A stretch of 64,000 bases of DNA from Lobosporangium transversale (lineage: Eukaryota > Mortierellomycota > Mortierellomycetes > Mortierellales > Mortierellaceae). A program made the translations under genes and the position numbers. Positions 47,137 to 59,397 of this stretch are shown here, piece by piece. Under the pieces are notes generated by a model, which saw only the letters and a list, made by a program, of their open reading frames with translations, was not told the DNA's origin and did no database searches. The stretch is from NCBI RefSeq assembly GCF_002105155.1, contig NW_019028979.1, positions 434,001 through 498,000 on the forward strand, given 5' to 3'. The stretch's first letter is position 1. Each line of letters begins with the position of its first letter.

Positions 47137-48915
47137 TCATTTGGCACCGGGCTTCTTTAATTGAAATCCACCAATCTTCATAGGCTTAAACCCGCTTAGT
47201 TTAACGGGCTGGAATCCAGCCGGAGTAGCTGAAGGTGCAGATACAGCTTCTGGCCCTGCATTTGTCGTTGTTGAAGATGATACCGGCATATTGGGGTCAT
47301 CATTTTCTTCCTCAGGAAGGAATCCACTCACTTTTACAGGTTGAAAACCACTCTTTTTATCTGGCTGCAATCCAGGTACTTTCACAGGTTGAAAACCACT
47401 AGTCGGTATTGAGTTGGTCGTTCCTTGATTGTTTTCAGATCGTGCTGTACTACCACTCACCTGCTCGGGCTGAGGCTCACTCGATGTCACAGGCTCAAAT
47501 CCTCCAAGTCTGACGGGTTGAAAGCCTGTCCGTCCTATGGTAGTCTGAGCTGGTACAGATGGAGTACTGAGAATTCCTGTTCCAATGCTTCCTCCTGCAC
47601 CTGCACCTGCTCTTTTCATGGCGGCCTCTTGCATCTTTGCTAGCTCCCTTTCTTCCCTACGTTTTTCCTTTTCCTTGATCTTATTCATAGTACCCGCTGC
47701 TCCTGCACGACTAGTTTCCTTCATTTCTTTGAAGCGCTATATAATTATAATGATATCAATAGCAATAAAGGAAAGAAAACGTAAATTAAAAGAATGTTCT
47801 ACTTTCATTTGCGTTTAATGAATTTCAGCTGCGTCGCCCATTCTCACCTTCTTATGGTTATGATCGTATGAACTCAAGTGAACTTCATATTCAGAGATGC
47901 GTTCATACTGCTTATCGCAAAGTGCGCAATAAAATGCTGACTTGACTACTTCAAGTTCCGCCTTGACAGCTACTTTCTGCTGAACTTGTTTCTAATGGAG
48001 TTTTATAACAAGTCATTGTGTTATCGTTAAATTTAAATAAATATATATATATAAAAGCATAAAAAGAAGCATAAAAAAAAGCATGAATGTTACCTCGCGC
48101 TTATTCTTTTCTTCCTCAGTTTCTTCTGCTTGTCTCTCCACCTCTAGCGCCTTCCTTTTGGCGGTACTCGATTCATTATACCAATTATCAACCTCCTGTT
48201 TTCCAATTCCTAGCACATCCTGCTTATGCTCAATTGGGATCGGTGCTGTCCTACCTTTTAAAATTGTAAGCAATAAATGGATATTGTGATTAATATATGA
48301 TTTCATGAAGATATACACACATATATAAAAAGGAAAAGAAGCTAATGCTGGTTATTCACCTGTGGCGTTTTGACCAAGTCCTGTTCCAACCTTCCATCCC
48401 ATTTTCAACAAAAGCTTGTATCCAACATTGGAGGCTGGAATATGAGTCTGCATATCTGCAGCTTCAACTTGAATATCTCCATCATCGTCATCGAGTCGAT
48501 CGCTTAGACTATCCTCATTTGAATCAGAGCTGTTCTCTTGCGGACGATGCTGTGCTCTAAGTGCATCTTTCGTCTAAACCAAACAAAAAAAAAAAAAAAA
48601 AAAAAAAAAAAACGAAAACGGAAGGAGTGGGGAAAAAAGAAGGAAAAAAAAAAAAGAGTTTTTGTTCCGCAATGATAAGACTAGATTCTTTCTCTCTCTC
48701 TGAATAATTAAAAGGCATCTAGTTGTTGCCAACAATATTCAATGTAATAGGTTGCTTTAAAGACAAAAATGAAAAGGAACGGAGCGTAAGGTATAATTCT
48801 ATATAAAAGAAAGTCTTTTTTTGGCCTATAAACCTACTTGAGCAAACTGTTGTAGCTCCTGGCGATAAAATCTCTGTATCTGCTCTTGTTGTCGGTCCTG
48901 TGGAAGTTGTTGCAT
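47137..48915 (-). CDS. G-patch and C2H2 zinc-finger protein (GPATCH8-like)
   Basis: Five exons: 48838-48915, 48360-48573, 48094-48254, 47848-47991, 47137-47736, giving 398 aa. Seen: Gln-rich N-terminus (MQQLPQDRQQEQIQRFYRQE), a G-patch (NVGYKLLLKMGWKVGTGLGQ, then NATGRTAPIPIEH), a single C2H2 finger (YCALCDKQYERISEYEVHLS, then SYDHNHKKRFKEM) in the arrangement of animal GPATCH8 and its fungal relatives, and a C-terminal array of GFQPV-type repeats (GFQPVRLGGFEPV, GFQPVKVPGLQPD, GFQPVKLSGFKPM). G-patch proteins typically activate DEAH helicases in splicing; that role is inferred here. The stop is 94 bp from the convergent BCS1 stop. Confidence 0.85.
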
Positions 48916-49082
48916 GACTACAAGTTATTAGAATGAAAGACAGAATAGAAAGAGGGAGAGTAAGTACTTCAATCACGAGTATCAAGGGATTTTTTTTGAA
49001 AAGCCACGAACGTCAAGGACATGGATGTGATGGCTGTCTCCTTAACCCATTCCATTCTCTTTGCTTAGACAATAAAATCACA

Positions 49083-49579
49083 ATGCAAGAATCTGTGCGG
49101 GATCAGCAGCAGCGTCAACAACAACAGCAACAAGAAGCACGCCAAGCCATGGATAGTAAGCTCTCTAGTTAGAATTTCTAGTACAGCAAAGACTCATACA
49201 AGGATAAAATAAAAAGCCTCACAGCAACCAACTGTTTTATTTGCGAGAGAAATAGTCCTGACCGAAATGTCAACTCTTCTCAATACGGGGCTTGACCGAG
49301 AAACGTTGTCTGTTTGTGTCTCATTATGTGAATCTGGCGTCAACCCAGAGGCATTGGCGGTTCGTGATCTTTTGTTTCCTTTGTACCAAAAAGCAGGGAT
49401 CTTTTTTTAACCTCACCACAAAATTGATTCGTGATAAGTGGATTCTAACTGAAATACATTCTACAATACTTATGGAACTGGTGGTTAAAATCCCTGGTCG
49501 TGATATATACTCTCTCTTTCTTTAGGCTGTCATCAAGGAACTTCGACGAGAGGCTGCTTCCGCAAAAGTAAAAGCCTAA
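49083..49579 (+). CDS. MZT1: MOZART1, gamma-tubulin complex recruitment factor
   Basis: Three exons: 49083-49155, 49256-49359, 49526-49579, giving 76 aa, the normal size. MZT1 binds GCP N-termini and links gamma-tubulin complexes to spindle poles and other MTOCs. Seen: the conserved core [20 protein letters not shown], then [20 protein letters not shown], after a Gln-rich N-terminus ([17 protein letters not shown]). The gene is too short and too split to show as one ORF. It shares a 167-bp divergent promoter region with the G-patch gene. Confidence 0.92.
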
Positions 49580-49893
49580 GTCTGAAGCATATTGCATATA
49601 CATGGTTTTTTTTTTTTTTGAAAAAAGTCTCTTCAACTCACTATCATTTCAATATTTGATAGACCGCTTCATGAGACCAATTATCAAAGATTTCTCAGAG
49701 GCCTGGGTCTGCTGTTTCCAACCATTTGCCTGTACTACTAGGACTTGTTTGAAAAAGATTTATTATTTTTTATGAACAATTATCAAACCAAGCTGAATTC
49801 TCTGTTTTAAAGGATAGAATGCTGAGTGAATTAAAGTTTTTCTCCATCAGTGAGGTAGTAGAATAAAGTTTTTCAAACACTGCCCATCTTGCT

Positions 49894-50834
49894 CTAGACA
49901 ATCTTGGGTTCAGCAAGGTTGGGGCCATTGCCAGCAGGGACAATGCCAGTTGGGTTAATCTGGAGATGAGACTGATAGTAATGCTTCTTGATGTGTTCCA
50001 TGCTGACAGTTTCAGCGACCTTGGGCAATTGATAGATGCGGCGTGCCCATTTCAGGATGTGAGGGTAGTCCTTTTCAATGCTCTTGATGTTGCACTTGAA
50101 ATGCCCATGATAGACAGGGTCAAAACGGATGATGGTTGTCCACAGACGGAGATCGGCCTCAGTAAGGGTATTTCCAACGAGGTAATCAGATTTGGACAAG
50201 ATGCCTTCAATCCTGTCCAACGACTCAAAAAGTGGATACACATTCTTGTCATATGCCTCCTGTGATGTTGCGAACCCAGATTTGTAAACGCCATTATTGA
50301 CGGTATCATAAACCCATTCATTCACCGAATCAATTTCGGATTGGAGATTAGGAGGATAAAAGTTTACGCCAGCCTTTTCTGGGACAAGTTTGTCGAAAGC
50401 CGTGTTGAGCATACGAATGATCTCGCTACTTTCATTATTCACTACAAAGAGAAAATAGGGGGTTTTGTGATCAGGACCAAGGTTTATTCATGCATGGGTA
50501 CATACAAAAAAATATCAACGTTCCCACCCTACCCTACACAGCCCCTTCTCTTGGTTTGCTCAACTAAGAGGGAGAGAGCAGCAATGACAAATGGCCTACT
50601 TACCAATGGTTTGAGTCTTCTTATCCCAGAGAACAGGGACTGTGTAGCGTCCACTATAATCGGGCTGGGCCTTAAAGTAAAGATCCTTGATGAACTTTGA
50701 TCCATAGAGAGAATCCTGGTAATCGTCCCTGAAAGGCCAGCCATTCTCTTGCAAATGCCAATGAACAACATCCACGGAAATGATGTCCTCAAGGCCCTTC
50801 AATGCGCGCACAAGCAAGGTGCGATGAGCCTAAA

Positions 50835-50871
<37 letters not shown>

Positions 50872-51506
50872 GTTAGATGAGGGCTATTCATATGCTTCAT
50901 TACATAGATAAATTGCCATTGATTCAAAGAGACCAATTTCTATCAGAGAAAACTTACCCAGGGACAAGCATAAGAGACATAAAGGTGATATCGGCCACTA
51001 GAGCATCCAAAGCAAACAGCATGTCATTAGCGCTAACAATATATATTTTTCTTTTTTACGTTATTTGCTCCATTGCGGAAAAAGTACGAATCGCTGGGCA
51101 TCGTTGGGAACACGTACGCTTCGGGGCTAAACTTGGCATTGGGTTCATCAACGATGGATTCACGGAAGCTCGAGACCTGACGCTTGAATTCGCCTGTCTT
51201 ATCATTGGCCCACTTGAGGATCGATTGGGAATTAACCATCATCGTGTTTCTTTGACCTTGGATGTAAGCTGGTTGTTGTTTTAGAAGAGAACGGTTGGCG
51301 TTGATGGTTAACGACGTGAGAGAAGCGCGAGAGGCAAAGTTGGCAGTTGCGCTTTTTGACAGCAGACGGGTGGAGATTCTTGAGATGAGAATTTTGGAAA
51401 AAAATCGTTTGAGGGCGAAGAAAGGATTGTGAATATGAATGCGAGGATATGAAGGAAGTGGATGTAGGATTGGAGTGTCCCTCTTATACCTTTTTTTTTT
51501 AAGCAT
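49894..51506 (-). CDS. ECM4: Glutathionyl-hydroquinone reductase (Xi-class GST)
   Basis: Four exons: 51118-51506, 50958-50997, 50604-50829, 49894-50441, giving 400 aa. These enzymes remove glutathione from glutathionyl-hydroquinones. Active-site Cys is in YACPWAHRT (split by an intron), flanked by GRYHLYVS and the GST C-terminal helix region (SDYLVGNTLTEADLRLWTTI). From MMVNSQSILKW (ATG at 51242) the enzyme would be 312 aa, close to the family norm; the extra 88 residues (MLKKKRYKRDTP onward, rich in Arg/Ser and poor in acid residues) look like a mitochondrial presequence. Start codon use is unresolved. Intron 2 carries T32 on the + strand. Confidence 0.9.
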
Positions 51507-51812
51507 CGTCCAAGCTGCGAGGCTTAGTTGACGCGAAAGAATTGATTTGTCAATGTTCAATTATTAATTATTAATAGTTATTACTACTTGCCAAAACTTA
51601 CGATATCATGGCTACTTGCTGCTGATATATATACTTATAATAATTATTATCACTATTTTTATTATTATTATACTATGGTATCTTTATTAATGGAATGAGG
51701 AACAACATTTTTTTTTTTTTTTTGTAAGAGTGATAGATACTTTGTACCCAGATGACTTTTTTGCCATTTTCTTTCATGTGCTTTTTTCTATCGAACAAAT
51801 GATGTCAAAAAA

Positions 51813-54084
51813 TTATGCCTGCTTGTTGTTACTATTGGCGGCTGCACTAAAGACACCGAGCTAAGTTTAAGAGTAAATATTTAAGAATTGTTTGTTAGTC
51901 ATACGTTCACTAACCGGCCCAAAGCTGACAAGAAACATCAGAGAGTCCATGTACCTGTTGAAGCACAATGATGGCAATGATGGCGATAAGCACAATAGAG
52001 ACAATCAAGCAAATCCATTTCTTTTTTCTAGCTCCACGGGCATTAACAATGGCCACATCGACCTCTTTGTTTCCGGTCTCAAGATGTACTTCCGTCTGCT
52101 GCGTACTCTCCTCAATCGTGTTCATGACCTCAGCCTGCTCCGTAACCAATGTCTCCATGTCAATGAACAACTGATGCAATTCCTATTAGTAAAATAAAAT
52201 ACAGAAGACAAAAGTATGCATCATTAGAATCCGTTGAATGAGCATCAATTCTATAGTCATCTGCTTTCGAAATATAAATGAGGGTAAAAATCAACCATAC
52301 AAGGATGGTCTTCTCAATCTTCTTGATATCATCGTGACGGCTTTGGACTTCTCGGAGAGCCCTGCTGGCATCGCCATAACGAGTGCTGTTAAGGACCTAT
52401 TGTGATGAATGAAATAGACAGTACATTCAGCATCTGATTCTTATCATGCATGTCAATTTGCCTTGCAATTACTCGTGAAGCATTTCATACAGATTGAGCA
52501 AAGATTTGCTGGTTGTCGCTCTCTAAAGCTTGAGCAATCTCTTGGGGGGTAGCATCAGGTTTGACTATCAATTGGGCGAAGTTGTATGGGATAAGTTAGG
52601 ATGAAGGATGAGGTAATTGGTTACATTTGCTTCGTTGCATCAGTGTCCTAGTAGCAAGTGGTTTTTTTAGTCATACCAATCTTGTATTGCCTTTCCATGC
52701 GACCCTGATATTTCTTTCTAGCCTCACTTTCCGCGGATTGGTAGTGACGAAGAGTCTTCAGGAACTTTTCTTTCAAGGCTCCGGCCTGGGTTCTACGGAT
52801 TTGAATGTCCGGCGAGTTAGCTAGGCGAAGATTAGCCAGTTCAATATCTAGGATAGGTAAAGTCAATGCAAACATGAATGTCAGTACCAGTTCATATAGG
52901 ACTGCAACCCTGATTGAAGGCACAGTTTATATGCATTCTTTACCCTTGATTCTTTTCTTTGTGCGGTTGGACAGCTGTGTTGTGTCAGCGGTAATAGCCT
53001 CCAATTGACGGTTGGTGCGCGAAGACTGTTCTTCAGTTGCAACACCATTCAATGAGATATCGTGGAGCTCCTCAATCTTGGCAATATTTTGCTCGATCTT
53101 GGTAATATCTTCTTGAATTGAAGTGACCTAGATTTTTTTTTTTTTTTTTTTTTTTTTTGAAGTTGAAAAAGAGTATGGGGAGATTAGTTTGATGCGAATA
53201 TTGGGAACTGCATGCATATTACTGCAGGTAAGAAACCTAATTTCGCAAGAGCGTTGGATGGGAAAGGATTGGGTGCACACCCATAACAGGCACTGCACTA
53301 TTCTGTCAATTCCAATGGTGTTGACGCTGGCTCTCGATTCTTATTCTGGTATGTGTATGCAGCAATTTGCTCTTCTTGTCTGGTCGTCTCCAATTTTATT
53401 AGTCTTTTTTTCACAGCTCCCAATAGAAAACAATGAGCCCGCCATTAAAACACTTTTTCTTTTTTCTTTTTTTTTTTTCTTTTGTCGTCCAAGTCACTAC
53501 TGTCTTTAAACCTACCTCACTAAAGAAAGCGTTCATGTCACTGGGACCGGCATTGTTCTGTTGGACAGGAGTCATCTCGATCCTTGTAGATGGCTGCTGC
53601 TGATAGCCACCATACTGTGCAGGCTGGCTGTACTGGTTTTGCTGAGCAAATTGGTTTTGCTGACCATATTGATTTTGCTGACCGTACTGCTGACCGTATT
53701 GCTGTTGACCGTACTGGTTACCACCATATTGCTGGCCACTACTTCATCAGTACACACATATGATGAGAGAAAAGAGGGACAATTAGGCTTGTTAGTCTTA
53801 TTGGGGTCACTGTCAGGATGACAGCGGGTATGTTCTTGATTTCGGCTCCATCTTTGACAAGACAAAAAAAAAAAAAAAAAAAAAAAAAAATGTACCCGTA
53901 GCCCTGGTTCTGGTTATTAGACGAGGATTGTGCCTAACCAGGATTCGATGCGTATTGATCGGAGATTTAAAAACATTAAAATGATGAGAATATCAGCAAC
54001 AGATGTGAGGTTGGTCTTTTATCTCCTTAATAGGGAGGAGTCTGTCAGTACCTGAAAGTCGGCCAAGCGATCTCTTCCACTCAT
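51813..54084 (-). CDS. SSO1: Plasma-membrane t-SNARE, Sso-like syntaxin
   Basis: Nine exons: 54052-54084, 53896-53933, 53516-53738, 52944-53127, 52677-52847, 52491-52564, 52301-52396, 51955-52182, 51813-51860, giving 364 aa. Exocytic syntaxins pair with Sec9 and Snc in vesicle fusion. Seen: MSGRDRLADFQ, a Gln/Tyr/Gly repeat tract (GQQYGGNQYGQQQYGQQ) of about 60 residues, a three-helix Habc domain (MNAFFSEVTSIQEDITKIEQ onward), the SNARE helix (VQSRHDDIKKIEKTILELHQ, then LFIDMETLVTEQAEVMNTI), and a TM anchor (WICLIVSIVLIAIIAIIVLQ) followed by a 16-residue tail. Yeast Sso1 is 290 aa; the extra length is mainly the Q-rich segment. All phases agree. Confidence 0.92.
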
Positions 54085-54656
54085 AATTTCTCAATTCTGT
54101 ATAGCTGTTGAAATGATTGATGAGCAATTTATATGATCAGTAACAAGAAGAAGGGAACGTGTAACAGGTGGCGATTAAAGTGAAGAATGGAAGAAGGAAA
54201 AGGCGGTGAAGAACAAAACAAAACAAAACAAAAAACAAAAATGAGGATGGGTGGAGAGCAAGGTTATATTTAAACAGGTAAAAATAACATGCAAATAAAC
54301 TTGTAATGTATCCGATGTAGGTAAAATGAAAAGAATGAAACAGGGTTTCCCAGCATGGATATCACTAATCTAGTAGAAACAATGGTGCTTTGAAAAGGAC
54401 TTTTTGGAAAAAAGAATAAGGAAAGCGGTATACAGACTAACGTCTGTGTCTAAATTTGTCTAATGTGTAGGACAGAGAGAGAAAAAAAAAAAAAAAAAAA
54501 AAAAAAAGAGATGCTAGAATGTTTTATGAGGCATGTCAGTACCTGAACGTGCAACGGTGTAAAATGTCAAGTAATGAATGGAATGAGTGTGAATGAGGAT
54601 GGGAAGAGTTGATGAAAAAGAGAAAGATGAGATGATACCGGATGAAGAAGAGAGAG

Positions 54657-54687
<31 letters not shown>

Positions 54688-55019
54688 AAAAGGAATGAAG
54701 GCTGTAATAAGAATGAAAGAGAGCAAAGTCTTTTTTGTCCAACCAGAGACTCAGGACCAAAATAAGCTGTTGATGTACAACTCAAAATCCTAGTCTAGCC
54801 CGATGTACAAAAATTCTGCTGGAAGACTAACGTCTGCGGTGAAGCAAAACAGTCTCCGTCGTCTTCGCCATCGTTTTTGTTTTCATCTTTGCTAATCTCT
54901 TTATTGGATAGCTCTGAGTAGAAAAGAAGGGAAAAAAAAAAAAAAGGCTAAATTAGTTGGAGAGAAAAGGAGGTGTAAGGATGATAGAAAAAAATAAAGT
55001 CTAATTGAAATCAAGCAAG

Positions 55020-55085
<66 letters not shown>

Positions 55086-55379
55086 GGAGAGAGAGAGAGA
55101 AAGAAAGAAGAGACAAGGTCGCGATGTTGATAGTCTGTGAAGGTGATGGAAGCCAAGAAAGGCATGGGACATTTGACAATAATTTGAGAGACATGTGTGA
55201 ACAAGAACATGGAATGAATACAACACAGACCCCCTTTTTCCTTTTGGATGTTCCTGTTTTGGGCAATTTGTTGTGAAGTGTTTGAAATTAGTTTTCAGAC
55301 ACACAATCGATAGAATGCAATCAAAAAGACAAGGCCCATCCTACATAATAAACGCTTCTTACTTGTCACCTTTGCAAAG
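54085..55379. other. Divergent spacer syntaxin / Ser-Pro-rich gene
   Basis: Contains A26 at 54482-54507, A27 at 54657-54683 and the GAAA microsatellite. Open frames here are translations of the simple repeats. Confidence 0.6.
55019..55110. repeat. GAAA/GA microsatellite
   Basis: About thirteen GAAA units passing into GA dinucleotides, in the spacer between the divergent syntaxin and Ser/Pro-rich genes. Confidence 0.9.
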
Positions 55380-57146
55380 ATGGCTGATCTTTCCAATCAC
55401 ACGCACAACCTGCCTGATTTAGTCCGAGGTAAATGCCAGTTTACTCCACTGTTTGCCCCTTGAAGTTAATTAAAAAAAAAAATATCGCAAATTTTTTCAG
55501 AAACATCTTTGTCCTTCATTCCTTCACTTTTTGCTTCCACTCCACTTTTTTTTTTTTTTTTTTTTATTTTTTTATTTTTATTGTTTCTTTGCTCACAAAA
55601 CTCATCATCACATCCTCGTTTCATTTGCTTCATTTTTCGTTTACTTCGTTTGCCTCATTTGCTTCATTTGCTTCATTTGCTTCATTTGCTCCCCTTTCTT
55701 TTATATCTCGTACTTCTGTTTACTCAGCCATGGTACACTCCACCACGACGGTAAGAGCTTTCATTCCAGAAGCGACACTCCTCTCCTGCTTATGGCATAT
55801 CTCCATCTCCACCTACTTTTATTTTATGCTTTCCCTTTCCATTCCTTTCGTCGATCTCATGCCGTCCCGCTGAAACATATACTTCCGCAATCCCTTTATA
55901 CTTCCTATTTGTCTTCTCCATTTCCGTTTTGATCAATCCGTGATTGCTCTGGATATTGATCTTCCTTTCGGAACTGCCCCGAAAAGATGGTCATATGGTT
56001 AAACACTGTGTTATTTTCTTTCCTCCGTTTCATTCCTCTCCATTGACCTGAGCATGGTTCATTCAGCTTGATCTCATGTCAATGGATTAGCTCTAAATTA
56101 CAGAATAACGTGGAAAAAAATAATAATAATAATAATAATAATAACCCCGACCACCTTGAGTTTCAAACTGCTTTTTCCGGCAGAATCCTGTTTCCATCAT
56201 TGTCCTTGTTGCTGTTTTTTCTCGCCACATGCGCCAATTTTTTAACACTTTGCTCCCTCCACCGTTCTTTGACTCTTGCTGCCCCTCTTTGTCCATTGCA
56301 ATTTTTTTTTTTTTTTTTTTTTTTTTTTCTAAATCTTGACGAAAAAGGCTGGGTACCTTTTCACCACGTCAGGAACCATCAGGAAATACACGACAAATCA
56401 TCCATTTATGATTGGTTTGGACTTGTCTAACCATGGAATATCTCTCTCTGAAAATACAGACCTCAACCTTGCTCCTTAAGGCCAAGCATGCCCTCTCGCT
56501 TCATCGCAAGTCATCCGCCAGTGGATCTGCGCCTTCTTCCTCGAGTCAGTCTTCAACACTTTCGTCAATACCGCTCCCATCTACAGACTCTCCTGTTTCA
56601 CCCCCTCTCCCCAATACTTCCATCACTCCGGCTACCCACATAGACACAGCCCCTACTCCCATTCTAGACAATGTGCCTCACAAGACCAAGCGCAGTAGCC
56701 GGTTCAAGGTCAAGACATTTCCATCTTTCAGGGAATCAGCCAGCTCACTTCATACAAAAACAAATCAGTCGAGCAAAGTGAGCCGTACATCCGACTTGGT
56801 CAACACAGTGATCGGCCCCGGAATACCATCTCAACCAATGGCTTCTGTCAATCCTTACTCCCCCCTGTGGTGCCCATCCACTGTCACTGCTTTGAAATCA
56901 CCATTGAGAAACGCCTCCTTGTTAAGATCAAAATCCAATTCATATCTCGACCTATCTCAAATTTCACATTACTCGCCTGCACCAAATCTTATTCTTCAAC
57001 CTAGCCCCTCTGTTGATTTGGCATCATGTTATGCCGGAGCAAGGTCCTCTACATTGCCAGCTATGGTCCGCTATCACTCGACTTCTGGAGAGTTTGCAGC
57101 CGCCCGAGGTTTTGTACCGGTTATTGGGCCTCAAGGTAATGAGTAA
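55380..57146 (+). CDS. Ser/Pro-rich protein, function unknown
   Basis: Three exons proposed: 55380-55428, 55728-55750, 56460-57146, giving 252 aa. Not recognised. Exon 3 is a solid open frame of 229 codons, Ser/Thr/Pro-rich (SSASGSAPSSSSQSSTLSSI, PLRNASLLRSKSNSYLDLSQ), with basic patches (HKTKRSSRFKVKTF) and no TM. Exons 1 and 2 (MADLSNHTHNLPDLVR, AMVHSTTT) join in phase through GT-AG junctions, but the second is only 23 nt and the second intron is 709 nt, so the 5' structure is a proposal. It might be a signalling or cell-polarity substrate, but nothing in the sequence decides this. Confidence 0.5.
55620..55690. repeat. 9-bp minisatellite TTTGCTTCA
   Basis: Several copies of TTTGCTTCA, with variants TTTGCCTCA and TTTACTTCG, inside the proposed first intron of the Ser/Pro-rich gene. 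Confidence 0.8.
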
Positions 57147-57327
57147 GATTGATCTAAAGAGAAGCTAAAAGCTTCTGGACAGCATCGTGGAAGGGAGTGA
57201 AGGCTGGTAAAGGGGAAAAAAATAAAAAAAAAAAAAAAATGTCCATGCAAGTAGTGGACAAACAACTCGTACTGTACCTAAACTGTATAAGCCCATTGTG
57301 AAGAGAGAAGAGATCGTCTTTCTGCTC

Positions 57328-57363
<36 letters not shown>

Positions 57364-57850
57364 GAAATGGTATACCACTCCGTTTCTCCATTCCTTTCTT
57401 CTCTCTGTGGCCTACAGTCGTTCAACACCTCCTTTTTACCCCTTGTTACTCGATCAGGATATATTTAACATCCATCATCGTTGCCGTTGCAAAGGATCGG
57501 GTTTAACAGACGAGAATTCTGTTTTTATTCCCATTATTGTTATTTGTGATGTATTTCTGTATTTATGGCTGTAATCAAAAAAATGCGCAAATGCGATCTT
57601 GATCTGTGAAAATAACTCACTTCAAGCTTGTCAAATAGTTTTCGCACTGGTATTCTTTTTAAGTCAAAAAAAAAAAGTTTCTTTTTTTTTTTTTTTTGCC
57701 CTCTCCCTTTTCCCTGTTCACGCACATTCTCTTCCTTTTCTCCCAAACTGCCCCCGAACTTTCCCATTCAATCGACAAACTTGCTTTTGCATTTGTTACT
57801 GTCCCTCTCTCTCTCTCACTCTCTCATTCATCACCTCTTTTTCTAATCAA
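57147..57850. other. Spacer upstream of F-box/WD40 gene
   Basis: T31 at 57330-57360, then a CT-rich leader. No gene seen. Confidence 0.6.
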
Positions 57851-59252
57851 ATGGCCTCCTCCCCGTCAAATCAATGCCAACACAACCATACATCGTCTTC
57901 ATCAAACACTCGTGACATGCATCACATACCTGATCTAATTGACCGCCATTCAACCTCATCTCCCTTCGATTCTTTTGCAACGTCCCCCAATTCACTTGTT
58001 GCTGCACCTACTTCAGGCACTCCTCCATATACTCGTATTTATCTCAACCCCGAGGCCAAACGCCAGCTCGTTGACCAACTTTATGATCTGATGATTAATG
58101 GCCCTCATATAGATTTCCTTTCCAAGTTGCCGTATGAGCTTGCGACTTATATTCTCCACTTTGTGGATATGCACAACTTGGCCAAGGTAGCACTCATCTC
58201 CAGGACATGGAATCAGTTTGCTAAGGATAACGAAGTTTGGAAGTCCGTCTTTCTGCACCAGAAGCGATGGAAGATCAAGATACCCCCGCAACAAACTAAG
58301 CCGCTTAATTGGAAAATGCTTTGCCATGATCGTAAAAAGCTGGAGGAGCGTTGGACCTCGGTCCCGTCGAAAACAAAACTTGTGGGCCATACCGATAGTG
58401 TTTACTGCGTCCAGTTTGATGATAATAAGATCATCACCGGCTCAAGGGACCAGACGATTAAAATCTGGGACATTCATACTTTGCAGTGCATCTACACCCT
58501 GCGAGGTCATTCTCAGTCTGTTCTCTGTTTGCAGTTCAACGATAAGGTCATGGTCTCAGGATCGTCTGACAACAGCATTATTGTATGGGACATGGAGACT
58601 CGCCAACCCATAAGGCGGTTACAAGGACATACTGCTGGAGTTTTAGATGTCTGCTTTGATGACAACTATATTGTCAGCTGCTCCAAAGACACAACGATTA
58701 GGATTTGGGATTTTCATACCGGTAATTTGATCAGGACATTGACAGGACACCGTGGACCAGTGAATGCAGTTCAGTTACATAAGGATCAAGTGGTATCTGC
58801 ATCAGGAGACGGCATGGTCAAATTGTGGAGTGTGACTACAGGACAATGCGTGCGCGACTTTATCGGTCATGAGCGAGGCCTGGCCTGTGTTCAGTTTGAT
58901 GGGGAGACAATCGTCTCTGGCTCTAACGACAAAACTATTAGAATTTGGGAAGCAGCTACAGGGCGGTGTCGTCGAGTGTTAACCGGGCACGATGGCTTGG
59001 TGAGGACACTCCATTTTGACCAGAACAGAATTGTTAGTGGAAGCTATGACTACTCAATTAAAATTTGGGACATGACAACAGGAGAAGTAACCCTGGATCT
59101 CAAAAACGGACATACTAGCTGGGTGTTTGATGTACAATTCTCAGCACGGCGTATTATCAGGTTTGTGTGTTTTACAGTTTTTATGATAGTCATATGGATG
59201 TGGTTTGTCCTTGTGGTTCTTTTCTTAAGAGGTACTGACCAAAAAAACGGAA

Positions 59253-59283
<31 letters not shown>

Positions 59284-59397
59284 GTTGTTGTTGTTGTTGT
59301 TGTTGTTCGAAACAGCACTTCACAAGACAGAAGTATCGTTGTCTGGGATTTTGCACCAAGCGGTATCGAGGATATCGACGTACGACTCTTCTTGTAA
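57851..59397 (+). CDS. F-box/WD40 protein, beta-TrCP/FBXW11-like
   Basis: Two exons: 57851-59160 and 59316-59397, giving 463 aa. SCF ubiquitin-ligase receptor: F-box (IDFLSKLPYELATYILHFVD), then seven WD40 repeats, each about 40 residues and starting near TKLVGHTDSVYCVQF, LRGHSQSVLCLQF, LQGHTAGVLDVCF, LTGHRGPVNAVQL, FIGHERGLACVQF, LTGHDGLVRTLHF and KNGHTSWVFDVQF. The layout, especially the VSGSSDN and CVRDFIGHERG pattern, is closest to beta-TrCP/LIN-23 among F-box WD40 proteins, from memory. The intron lies inside blade 7 and holds T29 then a GTT repeat. ATG chosen at MASSPSNQC, the first after a CT-rich leader. Confidence 0.9.
59255..59308. repeat. T29 plus GTT repeat in intron
   Basis: A T run followed by about eight GTT units, inside the F-box/WD40 intron. 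A similar T-then-GTT tract lies in VTC4 intron 1 near 9499-9530. Confidence 0.85.

Noticed and set aside
54514-55304. Phe/Leu/Ser-rich frames on the minus strand
   Set aside because: Translations of homopolymer and GAAA/GA repeats.
8988-59397. Biosynthetic or defence gene cluster
   Set aside because: Gene functions are unrelated housekeeping roles on both strands, with no repeated cluster logic, and no CRISPR-like array was seen.
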